Positions 48,019-58,048 of a stretch of DNA of 64,000 bases are shown here, one piece after another. The DNA is from Tateyamaria sp. syn59. GTDB lineage: Bacteria > Pseudomonadota > Alphaproteobacteria > Rhodobacterales > Rhodobacteraceae. Every line of letters starts with the position of its first letter. Position 1 is the first letter of the stretch. The stretch covers positions 124,001 through 188,000 of the forward strand of contig NZ_VCBA01000002.1 of assembly GCF_007995245.1 (NCBI RefSeq), written 5' to 3'. The position numbers and the translations under genes were made by a program. The notes under the pieces were generated by a model. It saw nothing but the letters and a program-made list of their open reading frames with translations, was not told the DNA's origin and did not search any database.

Positions 48019-49158
48019 ATGCTTGACCGCTCTGGTCCGCTCAATTCATTGGGCTTTGACAAAGCCCCCGCCGACACCCGTGTCGTCGTTGCCATGTCCG
48101 GCGGCGTCGACAGTTCCGTTGTGGCGGCCGAGTTGAAAAGCCAGGGATATGACGTGGTTGGCGTCACCTTGCAGCTGTATGATCACGGTGCAGCGCTGGC
48201 GAAAAAGGGCGCCTGTTGCGCAGGGCGTGATATTCATGACGCCCGCCGCGTGGCCGAGGAAATGGATTTTCCCCATTACGTTTTGGACTACGAAAACGTG
48301 TTCCGCGATGCCGTCATAGATGAGTTCGCCGACAGCTACCTGGGCGGTGCGACGCCCGTACCCTGCATACGGTGCAACGAGCGGGTGAAATTCAAGGATT
48401 TGCTTGAAACAGCCAAGGATCTCGAAGCGGACTGCATGGCAACAGGCCATTACATCCAGCGAAAAGTCGGCGTTCACGGCGCAGAATTGCACGCAGCTGC
48501 GGACGCCGGTCGCGATCAAAGCTACTTCCTGTTCTCGACGACTACCGAGCAGCTGGACTATTTGCGCTTTCCGTTGGGCCACCTGCCCTCGAAAGACGAC
48601 ACCCGTGCACTCGCCGCGAAATACGGGTTGAGCGTGGCGGACAAGCCCGACAGCCAGGACATCTGTTTCGTGCCCAATGGCGACTATGCAGCAGTCATCC
48701 GCAAATTGCGCCCCGAGGCGGCGGCGCCCGGCGACATCGTGGACCATACCGGCCGAGTGCTTGGGCAACATGACGGGGTGATCAACTATACCATCGGGCA
48801 ACGTCGAGGCCTTGGGATCGGCGGATTGGCTGATCCTTTGTATGTCGTGAAACTCGACGCAGAAAATCGTCAGGTGATCGTCGGACCAAGAGATATGTTG
48901 GCCACTCGGACCATTCCTGTGCGCGAAGTCAACTGGCTTGGCGACGACCGATTCGATAGCCGCGACGCCTGGCATGTGGCCGTCAAAGTCCGCTCGACCC
49001 GACCGCCGACCGACGCTGTGATCCGACCCATCAGTGCGACCGAAGCGACGGTCGAACTCGCCGCGGCCGAGGCGGGTGTGTCACCGGGCCAGGCCTGCGT
49101 CTTTTATGATCGTGACAGCAGCCGTATTTTTGGCGGCGGGTGGATTCACAAAGGCTAG
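48019..49158 (+). CDS. mnmA: tRNA-specific 2-thiouridylase MnmA
   Basis: A 379-residue enzyme that thiolates U34 of tRNAs for Lys, Glu and Gln. The ATP-pyrophosphatase loop [16 protein letters not shown] is near the N terminus. The catalytic cysteines are in [13 protein letters not shown] and [11 protein letters not shown], and the [11 protein letters not shown] and C-terminal [15 protein letters not shown] segments are diagnostic. It is divergent from sciP. Confidence 0.96.
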   Translation: MLDRSGPLNSLGFDKAPADTRVVVAMSGGVDSSVVAAELKSQGYDVVGVTLQLYDHGAALAKKGACCAGRDIHDARRVAEEMDFPHYVLDYENVFRDAVIDEFADSYLGGATPVPCIRCNERVKFKDLLETAKDLEADCMATGHYIQRKVGVHGAELHAAADAGRDQSYFLFSTTTEQLDYLRFPLGHLPSKDDTRALAAKYGLSVADKPDSQDICFVPNGDYAAVIRKLRPEAAAPGDIVDHTGRVLGQHDGVINYTIGQRRGLGIGGLADPLYVVKLDAENRQVIVGPRDMLATRTIPVREVNWLGDDRFDSRDAWHVAVKVRSTRPPTDAVIRPISATEATVELAAAEAGVSPGQACVFYDRDSSRIFGGGWIHKG

Positions 49159-49229
49159 GGCGACCTTGTAAGCGCGCCTTCATTCCGCTTAAATGAACAC
49201 GCGTTCATATTCGGAAAGTGGAGGAGCCG

Positions 49230-49985
49230 ATGAAACTCGACACAACCATGGCGGTAGTAACCGGCGGCGCCTCTGGTTTGGGGGAAGCCACTGCGCGTCA
49301 TTTTGCGGCGCGCGGGGCACAGGTCACGTTGCTGGATCGCGATTCGAATCGCGGACAGCAGGTTGCACAAGAGATCGGCGGACATTTTGCAGAGACGGAT
49401 GTGACCGATGAAGGCTCTGTCGCGGCTGCCATTGATCTGGCACGATCCAAGATGGGTGGCATCACGGCTGCGATAAACTGCGCGGGTATCGCGCTTGGGA
49501 TCAAGACCGTGGGCCGCGACGGTCCGCACCCCCTGCCAGCCTTTCAAAAAACTGTCGACATCAATCTTGTTGGCAGCTTCAACGTCGCCCGTCTGGCGGC
49601 GGCAGCGATGGCCGACAATGTGCCAGACGCCGATGGCGGTCGCGGCGTGATTATCAACACCGCATCCATCGCCGCCTTTGACGGACAGAAGGGCCAAGCG
49701 GCATACGCCGCATCAAAGGGCGGCGTCGTCGGCATGACGCTGCCGATGGCGCGGGATCTGGCGTCGTCCGGCGTGCGGGTCATGACCATCGCGCCGGGCA
49801 TCTTCAAAACGCCTATGCTGGCCGGACTGCCCGAGGATGTGCAGGCAGCATTGGCCGCTGATGTGCCAAACCCTGCGCGACTGGGTGACCCCGACGAATA
49901 TGCGCGCCTTGCCGCGTTTATTGTCGAGATGGGGTATCTGAACGGCGAAGTGATCCGCCTCGATGGCGCGCTGCGGATGCGGTGA
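49230..49985 (+). CDS. SDR-family dehydrogenase, 3-hydroxyacyl-CoA dehydrogenase type 2-like
   Basis: A 251-residue short-chain dehydrogenase. The NAD-binding GGASGLG is at 12-18 and the catalytic triad is carried by [23 protein letters not shown]. The internal spacing and [17 protein letters not shown] tail resemble HSD17B10-type enzymes that oxidise 3-hydroxyacyl-CoA and related substrates. The ATG at 49230 follows GTGGAGGAG. Its stop is shared with the next gene's start (TGATG). Confidence 0.87.
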   Translation: MKLDTTMAVVTGGASGLGEATARHFAARGAQVTLLDRDSNRGQQVAQEIGGHFAETDVTDEGSVAAAIDLARSKMGGITAAINCAGIALGIKTVGRDGPHPLPAFQKTVDINLVGSFNVARLAAAAMADNVPDADGGRGVIINTASIAAFDGQKGQAAYAASKGGVVGMTLPMARDLASSGVRVMTIAPGIFKTPMLAGLPEDVQAALAADVPNPARLGDPDEYARLAAFIVEMGYLNGEVIRLDGALRMR

Positions 49986-50530
49986 TGGGAACCGAACGAG
50001 AAAAGATGGAGGCGGGCGCGTGGTATTCGTGCCTTGATGACGAGCTTGAGGCGCTGCGCATGGTCGCGCTGAATGCTGTGCACGCGCACAACCAACTCCC
50101 TCCGTCCGAACGCCGCACGCTCAGCGCGCCGCTGCGCGGATTGTTCGCAGATCCCGGCACCAACTGCCTGGTTGAAGCCCCGTTCCACTGTTCTTACGGG
50201 CGCAATATACATTTGGGCACCGAGGTTTTCATCAACAGCGGCTGCGTCATCCTCGACAGTGCGCCAGTGCGGATCGGGGACGGCACCCTTATCGGAACGG
50301 GTGCGCAGATCATCTGTGCAGATCATCACCGTGACCCGGTACAGCGCCGTGCGGGAATAGAGATCGCGCATCCTGTCACCATTGGCGCCAATGTTTGGAT
50401 CGGTGCGGGTGCCCTTGTGATGCCGGGTGTGACGATTGAAGCCGAAGCGATCATTGGCGCGGGTGCTGTGGTGACGCGCGACGTGGCTGCAGGCACAACG
50501 GTCGTCGGCGTACCTGCAAAACCGCTCTAG
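49985..50530 (+). CDS. Hexapeptide-repeat O-acetyltransferase (maltose acetyltransferase type)
   Basis: A 181-residue left-handed beta-helix acetyltransferase. An N-terminal helical region is followed by hexapeptide repeats ([61 protein letters not shown]) and the catalytic His in CADHHRDP. The closest type is maltose/galactoside O-acetyltransferase. It is coupled to the SDR gene. Acceptor unknown. Confidence 0.88.
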   Translation: MGTEREKMEAGAWYSCLDDELEALRMVALNAVHAHNQLPPSERRTLSAPLRGLFADPGTNCLVEAPFHCSYGRNIHLGTEVFINSGCVILDSAPVRIGDGTLIGTGAQIICADHHRDPVQRRAGIEIAHPVTIGANVWIGAGALVMPGVTIEAEAIIGAGAVVTRDVAAGTTVVGVPAKPL

Positions 50531-50729
50531 AGCCTACGGGGCACATGCGGCACGCTCTGGCCACCGCATCATAGGCCGCTTGCAAAACCGCAAGCAGGAG
50601 CACAGCAGGGTCATGCGCTACAGCGACAACTTGGTACGGCAGCAGAAACTCAGCAAGGTCCTTGCTAGAATGCGCACCCTCCGGTCCCGCGAGCGCATCG
50701 GTAGATCCATCCGGCGCCGGATCCGGCAT
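50531..50729 (-). pseudogene. Remnant of a DUF5996-family gene
   Basis: On the minus strand the stretch SSKDLAEFLLPYQVVAVAHDP and VLLLAVLQAAYDAVAR resembles the conserved C-terminal end of DUF5996 proteins (EFLLPYE.V..A.DP...LL.FLQ.TYEAA). Only about 65 codons are recognisable, there is no N-terminal part, and the end diverges before any proper stop. This fits a decayed gene fragment rather than an active gene. Confidence 0.45.
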
Positions 50730-50884
50730 CCTGATGGAAAAACAGTGTTAATCGGTGAGCCCACTCACATGCGCCGGCACCGTCTTGAACGCCCGGTCAA
50801 ATGCCGTCACGGACATTGGCACCAGATCGAAACCGGTGGTCGAGCGTCGGCTAGGTCGCCGCCCGACCGAAGCAAGGCGCCCGG
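50730..50884. other. Gap between the DUF5996 remnant and the ABC-F gene
   Basis: No gene recognised. A short minus-strand frame (TGFDLVPMSVTAFDRAFKTV... ending at a TAA near 50746) looks protein-like but has no ribosome site or family match, and may be another fragment of the same decayed region. Confidence 0.35.
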
Positions 50885-52696
50885 TCAGGCTTCTGCTTTC
50901 TCCTCCAGGCGCAGCCATTCCTCTTCTGCGGCCGCCAGCTTGGCTTGCCGCTCCGCAAGCGCCTCGGTCGCCTTCTGGAACTTGACCGGTTCGCGAGAAT
51001 AAATATCGGGATCGGACAGCAACTCTTGCAGCTTTGCCATCTCCGCCTCAAGCCGCTCGATCTCGGCTGGCAAGGCGTCAAGCCGATGCTTTTCAGTGAA
51101 GGAGAGCCCATTTTTCCCGGCGCGCTTCGGTTTCGATGCCGGCGCAGCCGCTTTTTTCCTTGCGTCGGACACAGGCGGCACGTCCTGCGGTGCGCGCTGA
51201 GAGCGGTAATCGCTCCACCCGCCCGCATATACCGTGGCCTTGCCATCCCCTTCCATCGCGATGGTGGTCACCGCCACACGGTCCAGAAAGTCACGGTCGT
51301 GGCTGACCAACAGGACCGTGCCGTCATATTGACCCAGCAGATCCTGCAACAGATCGAGCGTTTCGACGTCGAGATCGTTTGTCGGTTCGTCAAGCACCAG
51401 CAGGTTTGACGGATGCGCCATGATCTTGGCCAGGAGAAGCCGCGCCTTTTCACCCCCCGAAAGTGACCGCACCGGGGCACGGGCTTGCGCCTCATCGAAC
51501 AGAAATTCCTTTAGATACCCAACGACATGCTTGGGCGTTCCCCGCACCATGACCTGATCCGCCTTGCCGCTCACGCGCATCTCCGGATCATCGGTCAGGC
51601 TGTCCCACAAACTTGCGTTGGGGTCGAGCTTGGACCGTGTCTGGTCGAACACCGCGACATCCAGATTGGTGCCGTGGATGACGGTTCCCGTATCCGGCGC
51701 AACGTCACCGATCAGCATCTTCAGAAGGGTTGTCTTGCCAACGCCGTTCGGCCCGACAAAGGCGATGCGGTCACCGCGTTGTACCTTGAGCGAGAATGGC
51801 GCAAGGATGGTCTTGCCATCATATGACTTGGAAATGTCGTTGGCTTCCAACACCTTGCGGCCCGACTTTGGCCCGGCTTCCAACGCCATGGCCGCTGTGC
51901 CCTGCCGTTTGATCTGGGCAGCGCGTTCGGCGCGCAGATCCTGCAAGGCGCGCACGCGACCCATGTTGCGCTTGCGGCGCGCGCTGATGCCCTCGACCGC
52001 CCATCGCGCTTCGACCTTGATCTTGCGGTTCAGCTTGTGGCGTGCGGTGTCTTCTTCCTCCCAAACGGTGTCGCGCCACGCTTCGAACGCTGCGAAACCT
52101 TTCTCCTGACGCCTTACCATTCCCCTGTCTATCCAGAGGGTTGCACGAGTAAGTTCACGCAAAAACGCTCGGTCGTGCGAGATCAGGACAAAGCCCGCGC
52201 GGGTGGCCTTCAGCTCAGCCTCAAGCCAGGCAATGGCCTCGATGTCAAGGTGGTTGGTCGGCTCGTCGAGCAACATCAGGTCAGGCGCTTCGGCCATCAG
52301 CCGCGCGAGCGCCGCGCGCCGTCGTTCACCGCCCGAGGCTGTCTCCACCGGGCGAGCAGGATCGAATTTCAGCCCTTCACCGGCGCGCTCAACCTTGTAA
52401 AGATCCGAGGGTTCGAGCCCGTGGATCGCAAAGTCACCCAGCGTGGAAAACCCTGTCATGTCAGGATCTTGTTCCATGTAGCCGACGCTGACCCCAGGGC
52501 CTGGCACGACCTGTCCTGTGTCGGGTTCGACCAGCCCGCCCATGACTTTCATCAGCGTCGACTTGCCGGAACCGTTGCGCCCGACAAGCGCCACACGGTC
52601 CCCCGGCTGAACCACCAGGGACAAGTCATCAAAGACGGGATCGCCGCCGAAGGTCAGCGAGATATCGGAGAGCTGGAGAAGTGGAACGCGCGCCAT
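50885..52696 (-). CDS. ABC-F family ATPase (Uup-like)
   Basis: A 603-residue soluble protein with two ABC ATPase domains: Walker A GRNGSGKSTLMK and GPNGVGKTTLLK, and ABC signatures ASGGERRRAALARLM and LSGGEKARLLLAKI, with a linker between them and a basic coiled-coil C terminus (about 530-603). This layout fits the Uup branch of ABC-F proteins, which act on ribosomes or branched DNA rather than as transporters. Confidence 0.92.
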   Translation of the reverse strand: MARVPLLQLSDISLTFGGDPVFDDLSLVVQPGDRVALVGRNGSGKSTLMKVMGGLVEPDTGQVVPGPGVSVGYMEQDPDMTGFSTLGDFAIHGLEPSDLYKVERAGEGLKFDPARPVETASGGERRRAALARLMAEAPDLMLLDEPTNHLDIEAIAWLEAELKATRAGFVLISHDRAFLRELTRATLWIDRGMVRRQEKGFAAFEAWRDTVWEEEDTARHKLNRKIKVEARWAVEGISARRKRNMGRVRALQDLRAERAAQIKRQGTAAMALEAGPKSGRKVLEANDISKSYDGKTILAPFSLKVQRGDRIAFVGPNGVGKTTLLKMLIGDVAPDTGTVIHGTNLDVAVFDQTRSKLDPNASLWDSLTDDPEMRVSGKADQVMVRGTPKHVVGYLKEFLFDEAQARAPVRSLSGGEKARLLLAKIMAHPSNLLVLDEPTNDLDVETLDLLQDLLGQYDGTVLLVSHDRDFLDRVAVTTIAMEGDGKATVYAGGWSDYRSQRAPQDVPPVSDARKKAAAPASKPKRAGKNGLSFTEKHRLDALPAEIERLEAEMAKLQELLSDPDIYSREPVKFQKATEALAERQAKLAAAEEEWLRLEEKAEA

Positions 52697-52816
52697 GAGG
52701 GCGAGCTAGGCCGTCCGGACCGGCACGTCAATCCGGGATACACATCCCGTGCACAGACAATGCACCGTTTTCGTGCGACCGCCCGACCCGCGTCTTCTTC
52801 TGACTAAAAATACGAC

Positions 52817-52840
52817 GGGGGTCTGGGGGCTGGCCCCCAG
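52817..52840. repeat. Dispersed G-rich hairpin, copy of the element at 17687
   Basis: Exactly repeats the 24-bp block at 17687-17710: GGGGGT followed by arms CTGGGGGC and GCCCCCAG. The AAAAATAC just before it differs from the 22-bp core of the other copies. It lies in the gap between the ABC-F gene and olsB. Confidence 0.75.
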
Positions 52841-52873
52841 CCGGTCGGATCGGAGCATCCCGATCCGAAATTC

Positions 52874-53596
52874 CTACTGCACGACCGCGCGCAACAAGCG
52901 CTTTCGCGCGGGCGGGATCGACCCGATCTCGACCCCGGTAAAAACATGCAGCGTGTTCATCTGGTCATCGACCACCGCGTGATCGCTGACCCACCCCCCC
53001 ATCATCAGATAGGTGCGCAAAAGCGGCGGCATCCGCAGCATGGCCTTTTTCGCATCTGGCTTGCGGCGCAACCGCGCGGCGTATTTGAACACTTTGGGCG
53101 CCTTGACCCGCGGCAGCCAGCGCTTGGGCGCAAGATGGCGCGCCTTGAGCATGGCGAACGCGTCCAGGTACTCTGCCGTCTCGGTGCCCGCAAAGGACGA
53201 ACAGCCAAAGAGCAGCTCAACCCCGGCTTCGTCCACATAAGACGTCATCGCGCCCCACGCGACACGCAGGATGTCGGGATCGGCAGCTTTGGGGTCGATA
53301 CAGAAGCGACCCATCTCGACCATCTTGCCGTCATAGGCTTCAAGCGCGCTGAGTTCATAATACTGCGCGGAATAGCTGTGCGTGATCGTGGCACCGGTCA
53401 GCGGCATCATGCGAAAACAACACACCAGCGCATCGTCCACCACGCGGTAGATCAGGATATGGGTGCACCTGTCGTCAAAATCATCGGCATCGGTTGGAAG
53501 GCCGAAGCATCGTGCGCGCAGGGCTTGCGCTGCTGCCACATCTCTTTCGGTCCTTGCCTGCCGGGCGCAATACCGCCCCTTTTTGAGCCCGATCAT
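52874..53596 (-). CDS. olsB: L-ornithine N(alpha)-acyltransferase OlsB
   Basis: A 240-residue GNAT-fold acyltransferase that joins a 3-hydroxyacyl chain to ornithine in the first step of ornithine-lipid synthesis. The characteristic stretches are YDGKMVEMGRFCIDP, LLFGCSSFAGTE and PPLLRTYLMMGGWVSDHAVVD. No olsA gene is adjacent, although an acyltransferase of that general type lies at 29 kb. Confidence 0.92.
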   Translation of the reverse strand: MIGLKKGRYCARQARTERDVAAAQALRARCFGLPTDADDFDDRCTHILIYRVVDDALVCCFRMMPLTGATITHSYSAQYYELSALEAYDGKMVEMGRFCIDPKAADPDILRVAWGAMTSYVDEAGVELLFGCSSFAGTETAEYLDAFAMLKARHLAPKRWLPRVKAPKVFKYAARLRRKPDAKKAMLRMPPLLRTYLMMGGWVSDHAVVDDQMNTLHVFTGVEIGSIPPARKRLLRAVVQ

Positions 53597-53687
53597 TGCG
53601 TCAGCCTCCTACCCGTGGTCTGCGGCACCCCGTTACCACGGGACGCGTGACAGACACATGAACAGCAGCACGTGAAGCCGGGACTGA

Positions 53688-54140
53688 TCAGAGAGGACCA
53701 CCCGGCGTGACCCGGCCAATATTGCCCAGAAGCTGGCGCAGGAAATTGACGTTCGTCACGCCGCTGTCGGTCACACGCCGCGACAACGCCACGACCCGTC
53801 CATCTTCGAGCCCGAAGCGTTCGATGTTCTGCAGCACGCCTTCTTGATCAAAGGTGACCGCCAGGACCTGCCGGTCGATCACCTGCGGTCTGCGCGGGCC
53901 AAATGTGCGCACCCGGCTGCGCACGTAGAAGAAATCGCCGCCTTCAAGCACGCCGCCCGCGGTCGGTGGCCCGATCAGATCCTCAACGGTCGAGCGAGTG
54001 TCGATCCCGACCGCCAATTCGGCAAGGTCCTCTTCGGGCGGCACGTAGCCGTGATTGCGGAACGTCGGGGAGCATCCCGCGACACCCAGAGTGACAATCA
54101 GGGCGAGGCCTGCTGCGGAAAGTGGTGTAAAGGTCCCCAT
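53688..54140 (-). CDS. bamE: Outer-membrane assembly lipoprotein BamE (SmpA/OmlA)
   Basis: A 150-residue lipoprotein: signal peptide with lipobox GVAGC (Cys23), then an SmpA/OmlA domain (about 45-115) with VGIDTRSTVEDLIGPPT and FFYVRSRVRTFGPRRPQVIDRQVLAVTFDQEGVL. It is a peripheral subunit of the BAM complex. It is divergent from yceD. Confidence 0.9.
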   Translation of the reverse strand: MGTFTPLSAAGLALIVTLGVAGCSPTFRNHGYVPPEEDLAELAVGIDTRSTVEDLIGPPTAGGVLEGGDFFYVRSRVRTFGPRRPQVIDRQVLAVTFDQEGVLQNIERFGLEDGRVVALSRRVTDSGVTNVNFLRQLLGNIGRVTPGGPL

Positions 54141-54243
54141 CTGACCCCCCTTGTTACGCGCAGCCCCTTGCTCAGGGGGCGTGGTGCTTTTATCTCGACT
54201 TACTCAAGTGTTGGCCTTGGTTCAAGAAACGAAAGTTTGCTGC

Positions 54244-54798
54244 ATGTCTCAGACGGCTCCATCGACATCGGCCCTACGGGTGAGCGGGCTGGCGCAGAAC
54301 GCGCCGACACCCTTTGCCATCATGCCCGACACGCAGACGATGGAGGGGCTGGCGCAGGAATTGGACCTGTCTGGTGTGCGCAAGCTGCGCTTTGAGGGGC
54401 AGATTGCTGCCCATGGTGCGAAGGACTGGCTTTTGACCGGCAAGCTGGGGGCCACCGTGACCCAGCCCTGTGCCGTGACCCTTGTCCCTGTCACCACCCG
54501 GATCGACGTGCCGGTCCGTCGGCTGTACCTGCGCGACTACGAGGAGATCGACGCGCCCGAGGCGGAGATGCCCGAAGACGACGAGGTCGAGCCGCTGGGG
54601 GCCTGGGTTGACCCGGAGGCTGTGATGGTGGAGGCGCTCAGCCTTGCCGTCCCGGATTTTCCGCGGGCTGACGGGGCTGAACTGGGTCAGGTCGTGTTGA
54701 CCGAACCGGGTGTTGCGCCACTGACCGACGAAGCGGCCAAACCCTTTGCCGGGCTGGCTGATCTGAAGTCCAGTCTGGACCGTGACACAGACGACTGA
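54244..54798 (+). CDS. yceD: DUF177/YceD family protein
   Basis: A 184-residue protein with the DUF177 pattern (LTGKLGATVTQPCAVTLVPVTTRIDVPVRRLYL, about 65-98) and an acidic C-terminal half. YceD genes are almost always next to rpmF, as here, and have been linked to 23S rRNA processing. The ATG at 54244 starts the conserved protein. Confidence 0.92.
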   Translation: MSQTAPSTSALRVSGLAQNAPTPFAIMPDTQTMEGLAQELDLSGVRKLRFEGQIAAHGAKDWLLTGKLGATVTQPCAVTLVPVTTRIDVPVRRLYLRDYEEIDAPEAEMPEDDEVEPLGAWVDPEAVMVEALSLAVPDFPRADGAELGQVVLTEPGVAPLTDEAAKPFAGLADLKSSLDRDTDD

Positions 54799-55017
54799 TG
54801 TACTGTCGATGGCCATGGCGATTTGCCCTTGCGTCTTGGACAAGGATGCGTATTTTGCCGCCCTCACGAGATTTTGGGTTGGACATGTCGCGGCGCTTTG
54901 CCTAAACGCTGCTCCAACCCGTACTTGGTTGACCCAAATGCCCCCTGCAGGGGCGAGATGAAAAACTCGCATCCGCGCTCCGTTGCGCGGCGCTGCCCGA
55001 ACCGAAGGCCCAATTCA

Positions 55018-55224
55018 ATGGCTGTGCAACAGAATAAAGTGTCGAAATCGCGCCGCAACAACCGCCGCGCGCACGACAGCTTGGTCGCGTTTAACCCAAA
55101 CGAGTGCCCGAACTGTGGCGAGCTGAAGCGCCCGCACCACATTTGCGCGGCATGCGGTCACTACGACGACAACGAGATCGTCGCGATGACCGAAGAGGTT
55201 GATCTGGAAGACGACGCGGCCTGA
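55018..55224 (+). CDS. rpmF: 50S ribosomal protein L32
   Basis: A 68-residue L32 with N terminus [20 protein letters not shown] and a zinc ribbon [18 protein letters not shown]. The 219-bp gap after yceD holds a 12-bp palindrome (CCCCTGCAGGGG, 54942-54953) and probably its promoter. It begins the rpmF-plsX-fabH group. Confidence 0.97.
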   Translation: MAVQQNKVSKSRRNNRRAHDSLVAFNPNECPNCGELKRPHHICAACGHYDDNEIVAMTEEVDLEDDAA

Positions 55225-55259
55225 GCGGCGTCCCCAGCGACAAGGCACGACAGCGCGCA

Positions 55260-56351
55260 ATGACGGCCCCTTCCACCGATACGGCCGATGCCAGTGCGAA
55301 GCTTGCCTTTCCAATAATCGTATCCATTGACACGATGGGCGGGGACTTGGGGCCCGCTGCTGTCGTGTCTGGCTGTTCGACATCTGCGAACAAGAACCCC
55401 AAACTGGGGTTTATTCTGCATGGCCCGCAGGACGAGTTGGAGCGCTTGGTCGCCAAGCGCAAAAACCTCGCTGGGCGCTGTATAATCCGTAACGCCGATG
55501 GCGTTGTCACCATGGACGACAAGCCCAGCCATGTGGTCCGCAATGGCAAGGGCACGTCGATGTGGTCGGCCATCGAATCCGTGCGTGCGCGGGACGCCGA
55601 TGTGTGCGTCAGCTGCGGCAACACGGGCGCGCTGATGGCGCTGTCGATGATCCGTCTGCGCAAGCTGCCTGGTGTGAACCGCCCTGCCATTGCCGTGCTG
55701 TGGCCCAGCCGGAACCCCCAAGGGTTCAACGTGATGCTGGATGTGGGCGCCGACGTGCGCGCCGATGCTGACGACCTGCTGCGCTATGCGTTGATGGGCG
55801 CGTCCTATGCCCGCAACGGCATGGAGTTGCCCCGCCCGCGAATCGGTCTGCTGAATGTCGGCACCGAAGAGCACAAAGGCCGGTCAGAGCTGAAGGAAGC
55901 ATATGAGCTGATCGGCGCACAGGCGGACGCGGCCGAGTTCGACTTTGTCGGGTTTGTCGAGGGCGGCGATATTCAGGGCGATGTGGTCGACGTTGTGGTC
56001 ACAGACGGTTTCACCGGGAATGTCGCCATCAAGACCGGCGAAGGAACGGCCAGCCTGATCGGGGATCTTTTACGCGAGGCGTTCAAGTTTACGCCCTTGT
56101 CCCGGCTGGCCTCTATTCTGGCCTACACCTCGATGCGCCGCCTGAAAAAGCGGATCGATCCGCGCCGCGTGAACGGCGGTGTTTTTCTCGGGCTGAACGG
56201 CACGGTTGTCAAATCGCACGGCGGGGCCGATGCTACGGGGATCTCGGCGGCCATCAAACTGGCGGCCCAATTGTCCGAACAGGGCTTTAACGACAAGCTA
56301 GCTGCCCGCGTCGCGCGGGCCACTGCGCTGGCAGAGGAGAGCAAGCGATGA
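55260..56351 (+). CDS. plsX: Phosphate acyltransferase PlsX
   Basis: A 363-residue enzyme making acyl-phosphate from acyl-ACP for phospholipid synthesis. IVSIDTMGGDLGPAAVVSG opens the protein after a short extension, and SCGNTGALMALSMIRLRKLPGVNRPAI, LLNVGTEEHKG and TDGFTGNVAIKTGEG follow. It lies 35 bp after rpmF, and its stop overlaps the fabH start (ATGA). Confidence 0.96.
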   Translation: MTAPSTDTADASAKLAFPIIVSIDTMGGDLGPAAVVSGCSTSANKNPKLGFILHGPQDELERLVAKRKNLAGRCIIRNADGVVTMDDKPSHVVRNGKGTSMWSAIESVRARDADVCVSCGNTGALMALSMIRLRKLPGVNRPAIAVLWPSRNPQGFNVMLDVGADVRADADDLLRYALMGASYARNGMELPRPRIGLLNVGTEEHKGRSELKEAYELIGAQADAAEFDFVGFVEGGDIQGDVVDVVVTDGFTGNVAIKTGEGTASLIGDLLREAFKFTPLSRLASILAYTSMRRLKKRIDPRRVNGGVFLGLNGTVVKSHGGADATGISAAIKLAAQLSEQGFNDKLAARVARATALAEESKR

Positions 56352-57319
56352 CGCTTCGTGCTGTGGTGCGCGGTGTGGGTCATTACCTACCGTCACGGGT
56401 GGTCGAGAATGCCGAATTTGAGGCCACGCTCGACACCTCGGACGAATGGATTCGGTCGCGCTCGGGCATTGAGCGCCGGCATTTCGCGACGGAGGACGAC
56501 ACGACCTCGTCCATGGCGACCGCTGCGGCACAAGCGGCCTTGGATGAGGCTGGTCTGAGCGCTGACGACGTCGACGCCATCGTGCTGGCCACGTCGACTG
56601 CCGATCTGACCTTCCCCTCTGCGGCAACGATGGTGCAGGCCAAGCTGGGCATGACACACGGCTTTGCCTTTGACGTCCAAGCGGTGTGCGCGGGCTTTGT
56701 CTATGCCCTGGCCAATGCCAATGCGCTGATTGCCTCGGGACAGGCCAAGCGGGTCATCGTCATCGGGGCCGAGACGTTTTCCAAGATCATGGACTGGACC
56801 GACCGCAGCACATGTGTGCTGTTTGGCGATGGCGCGGGCGCGCTGGTGCTTGAGGCGCAGGAGAGCGCAGGCACTGCGGAAGACCGGGGCATTCTCGCGA
56901 CCGATCTCAATTCGGATGGGCGGCATCGCGACCTTCTGTATGTCGACGGCGGCGTCAGCACCGGCACCAGCGGTTACTTGCGGATGCAGGGCAACCAGGT
57001 ATTCCGCCACGCCGTTGAAAAGCTGGCCGCCACCGCCGAGACGGCGATGGAACGCGCTGGCGTAACAGCGGACGACGTCGACTGGGTCGTACCGCATCAG
57101 GCCAATATCCGCATCATTCAGGGCACCGCCAAGAAGATGGGCATAGGCATGGACAAGGTTGTCGTCACCGTTCAGGACCATGGCAACACATCTGCTGCTT
57201 CGATCCCACTCGCAATGTCAGTGGGCCGAAAGACCGGGCAGATCAAGGATGGCGACCTGCTGGTCACCGAAGCCATCGGTGGCGGACTGGCCTGGGGCTC
57301 AGTCGTCCTGCGCTGGTAG
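56348..57319 (+). CDS. fabH: 3-oxoacyl-ACP synthase III FabH
   Basis: A 323-residue condensing enzyme that starts fatty acid chains from acetyl-CoA and malonyl-ACP. The catalytic Cys114 is in DVQAVCAGFVYAL, the His in VVPHQANIRI and the Asn in DHGNTSAASIPLA. Length is normal. It is coupled to plsX. Confidence 0.97.
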   Translation: MTLRAVVRGVGHYLPSRVVENAEFEATLDTSDEWIRSRSGIERRHFATEDDTTSSMATAAAQAALDEAGLSADDVDAIVLATSTADLTFPSAATMVQAKLGMTHGFAFDVQAVCAGFVYALANANALIASGQAKRVIVIGAETFSKIMDWTDRSTCVLFGDGAGALVLEAQESAGTAEDRGILATDLNSDGRHRDLLYVDGGVSTGTSGYLRMQGNQVFRHAVEKLAATAETAMERAGVTADDVDWVVPHQANIRIIQGTAKKMGIGMDKVVVTVQDHGNTSAASIPLAMSVGRKTGQIKDGDLLVTEAIGGGLAWGSVVLRW

Positions 57320-57343
57320 CAAATCCGGTCTTCTGCGCCCTCT

Positions 57344-57799
57344 TCAGGCTACAGTCACCCGCAGCGCCTGCGGGCGCACGCCGAGCGTGCTGACAAAGGC
57401 CGCAACCAACCGCTTTTCCTGCTTGAACCCTGTCACAAAGGCGATCTCGCTCAGATCAAAGCGGGTGTCGATCAGCAACCGCACGGCCATGTCCACACGC
57501 AACCACGTGAGGTATCGCATCGGGGACATGCCCGCGCGGGCGGTAAAGGCGCGCCGGAAGGTCTCCTTTCCCAGCGGGCTGAGCGCGCACAGCGCATCTT
57601 CGGTGATGCGTTCGTCAATACGCGCATGCATCCAGGCGACGACATTCTGATATGATTTTGCAGTCAACAGATGGCTTTTCCTGTCGGGCGCCTGCCTGCC
57701 GCCAGCCGCTGAGATATGGCTGACAGTGGGTGAGATGACGGGAACGTTCTGCATGTCTTTCGATACGGCAGCGAAGTGCGGCACGGTGCGTCCTCCCAT
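57344..57799 (-). CDS. AraC-type DNA-binding domain protein
   Basis: A 151-residue protein with only the two helix-turn-helix halves of an AraC regulator (about 55-148: ITEDALCALSPLGKETFRRAFTARAGMSPMRYLTWLRVDMAVRLL, then LSEIAFVTGFKQEKRLVAAFVSTLGVRP). The N-terminal 45 residues are short and low in structure, so no ligand-binding domain is present. It is convergent with fabH, and about 250 bp separates it from ihfA. Confidence 0.85.
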   Translation of the reverse strand: MGGRTVPHFAAVSKDMQNVPVISPTVSHISAAGGRQAPDRKSHLLTAKSYQNVVAWMHARIDERITEDALCALSPLGKETFRRAFTARAGMSPMRYLTWLRVDMAVRLLIDTRFDLSEIAFVTGFKQEKRLVAAFVSTLGVRPQALRVTVA

Positions 57800-58048
57800 G
57801 ACATAATCACAGGTTGAACCTACAGCATTTGCCCGACGAGGTCTTTTGCGATCTGTCTGCTTTGCCGCATCTGCCGGGGATACCCGCGGATTTTCGCCGA
57901 TCGCACCGGACGGGCGCGTCTGTCGGTGCGATTTCGAAACATGACGGTCCGAAACCGGGCAGAAAGCCGACTTCCGCTCCCTTGCCCAAGCTCTTGATAT
58001 TGACTCGGAATTTCACCGCGCCCTATGGTTTGCCAAAGGGGAGATCGT

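Noticed and set aside
50580-51002. 140-codon plus-strand frame between the acetyltransferase and ABC-F genes
   Set aside because: No ribosome site, biased composition, and overlaps the C terminus of the ABC-F gene on the other strand.
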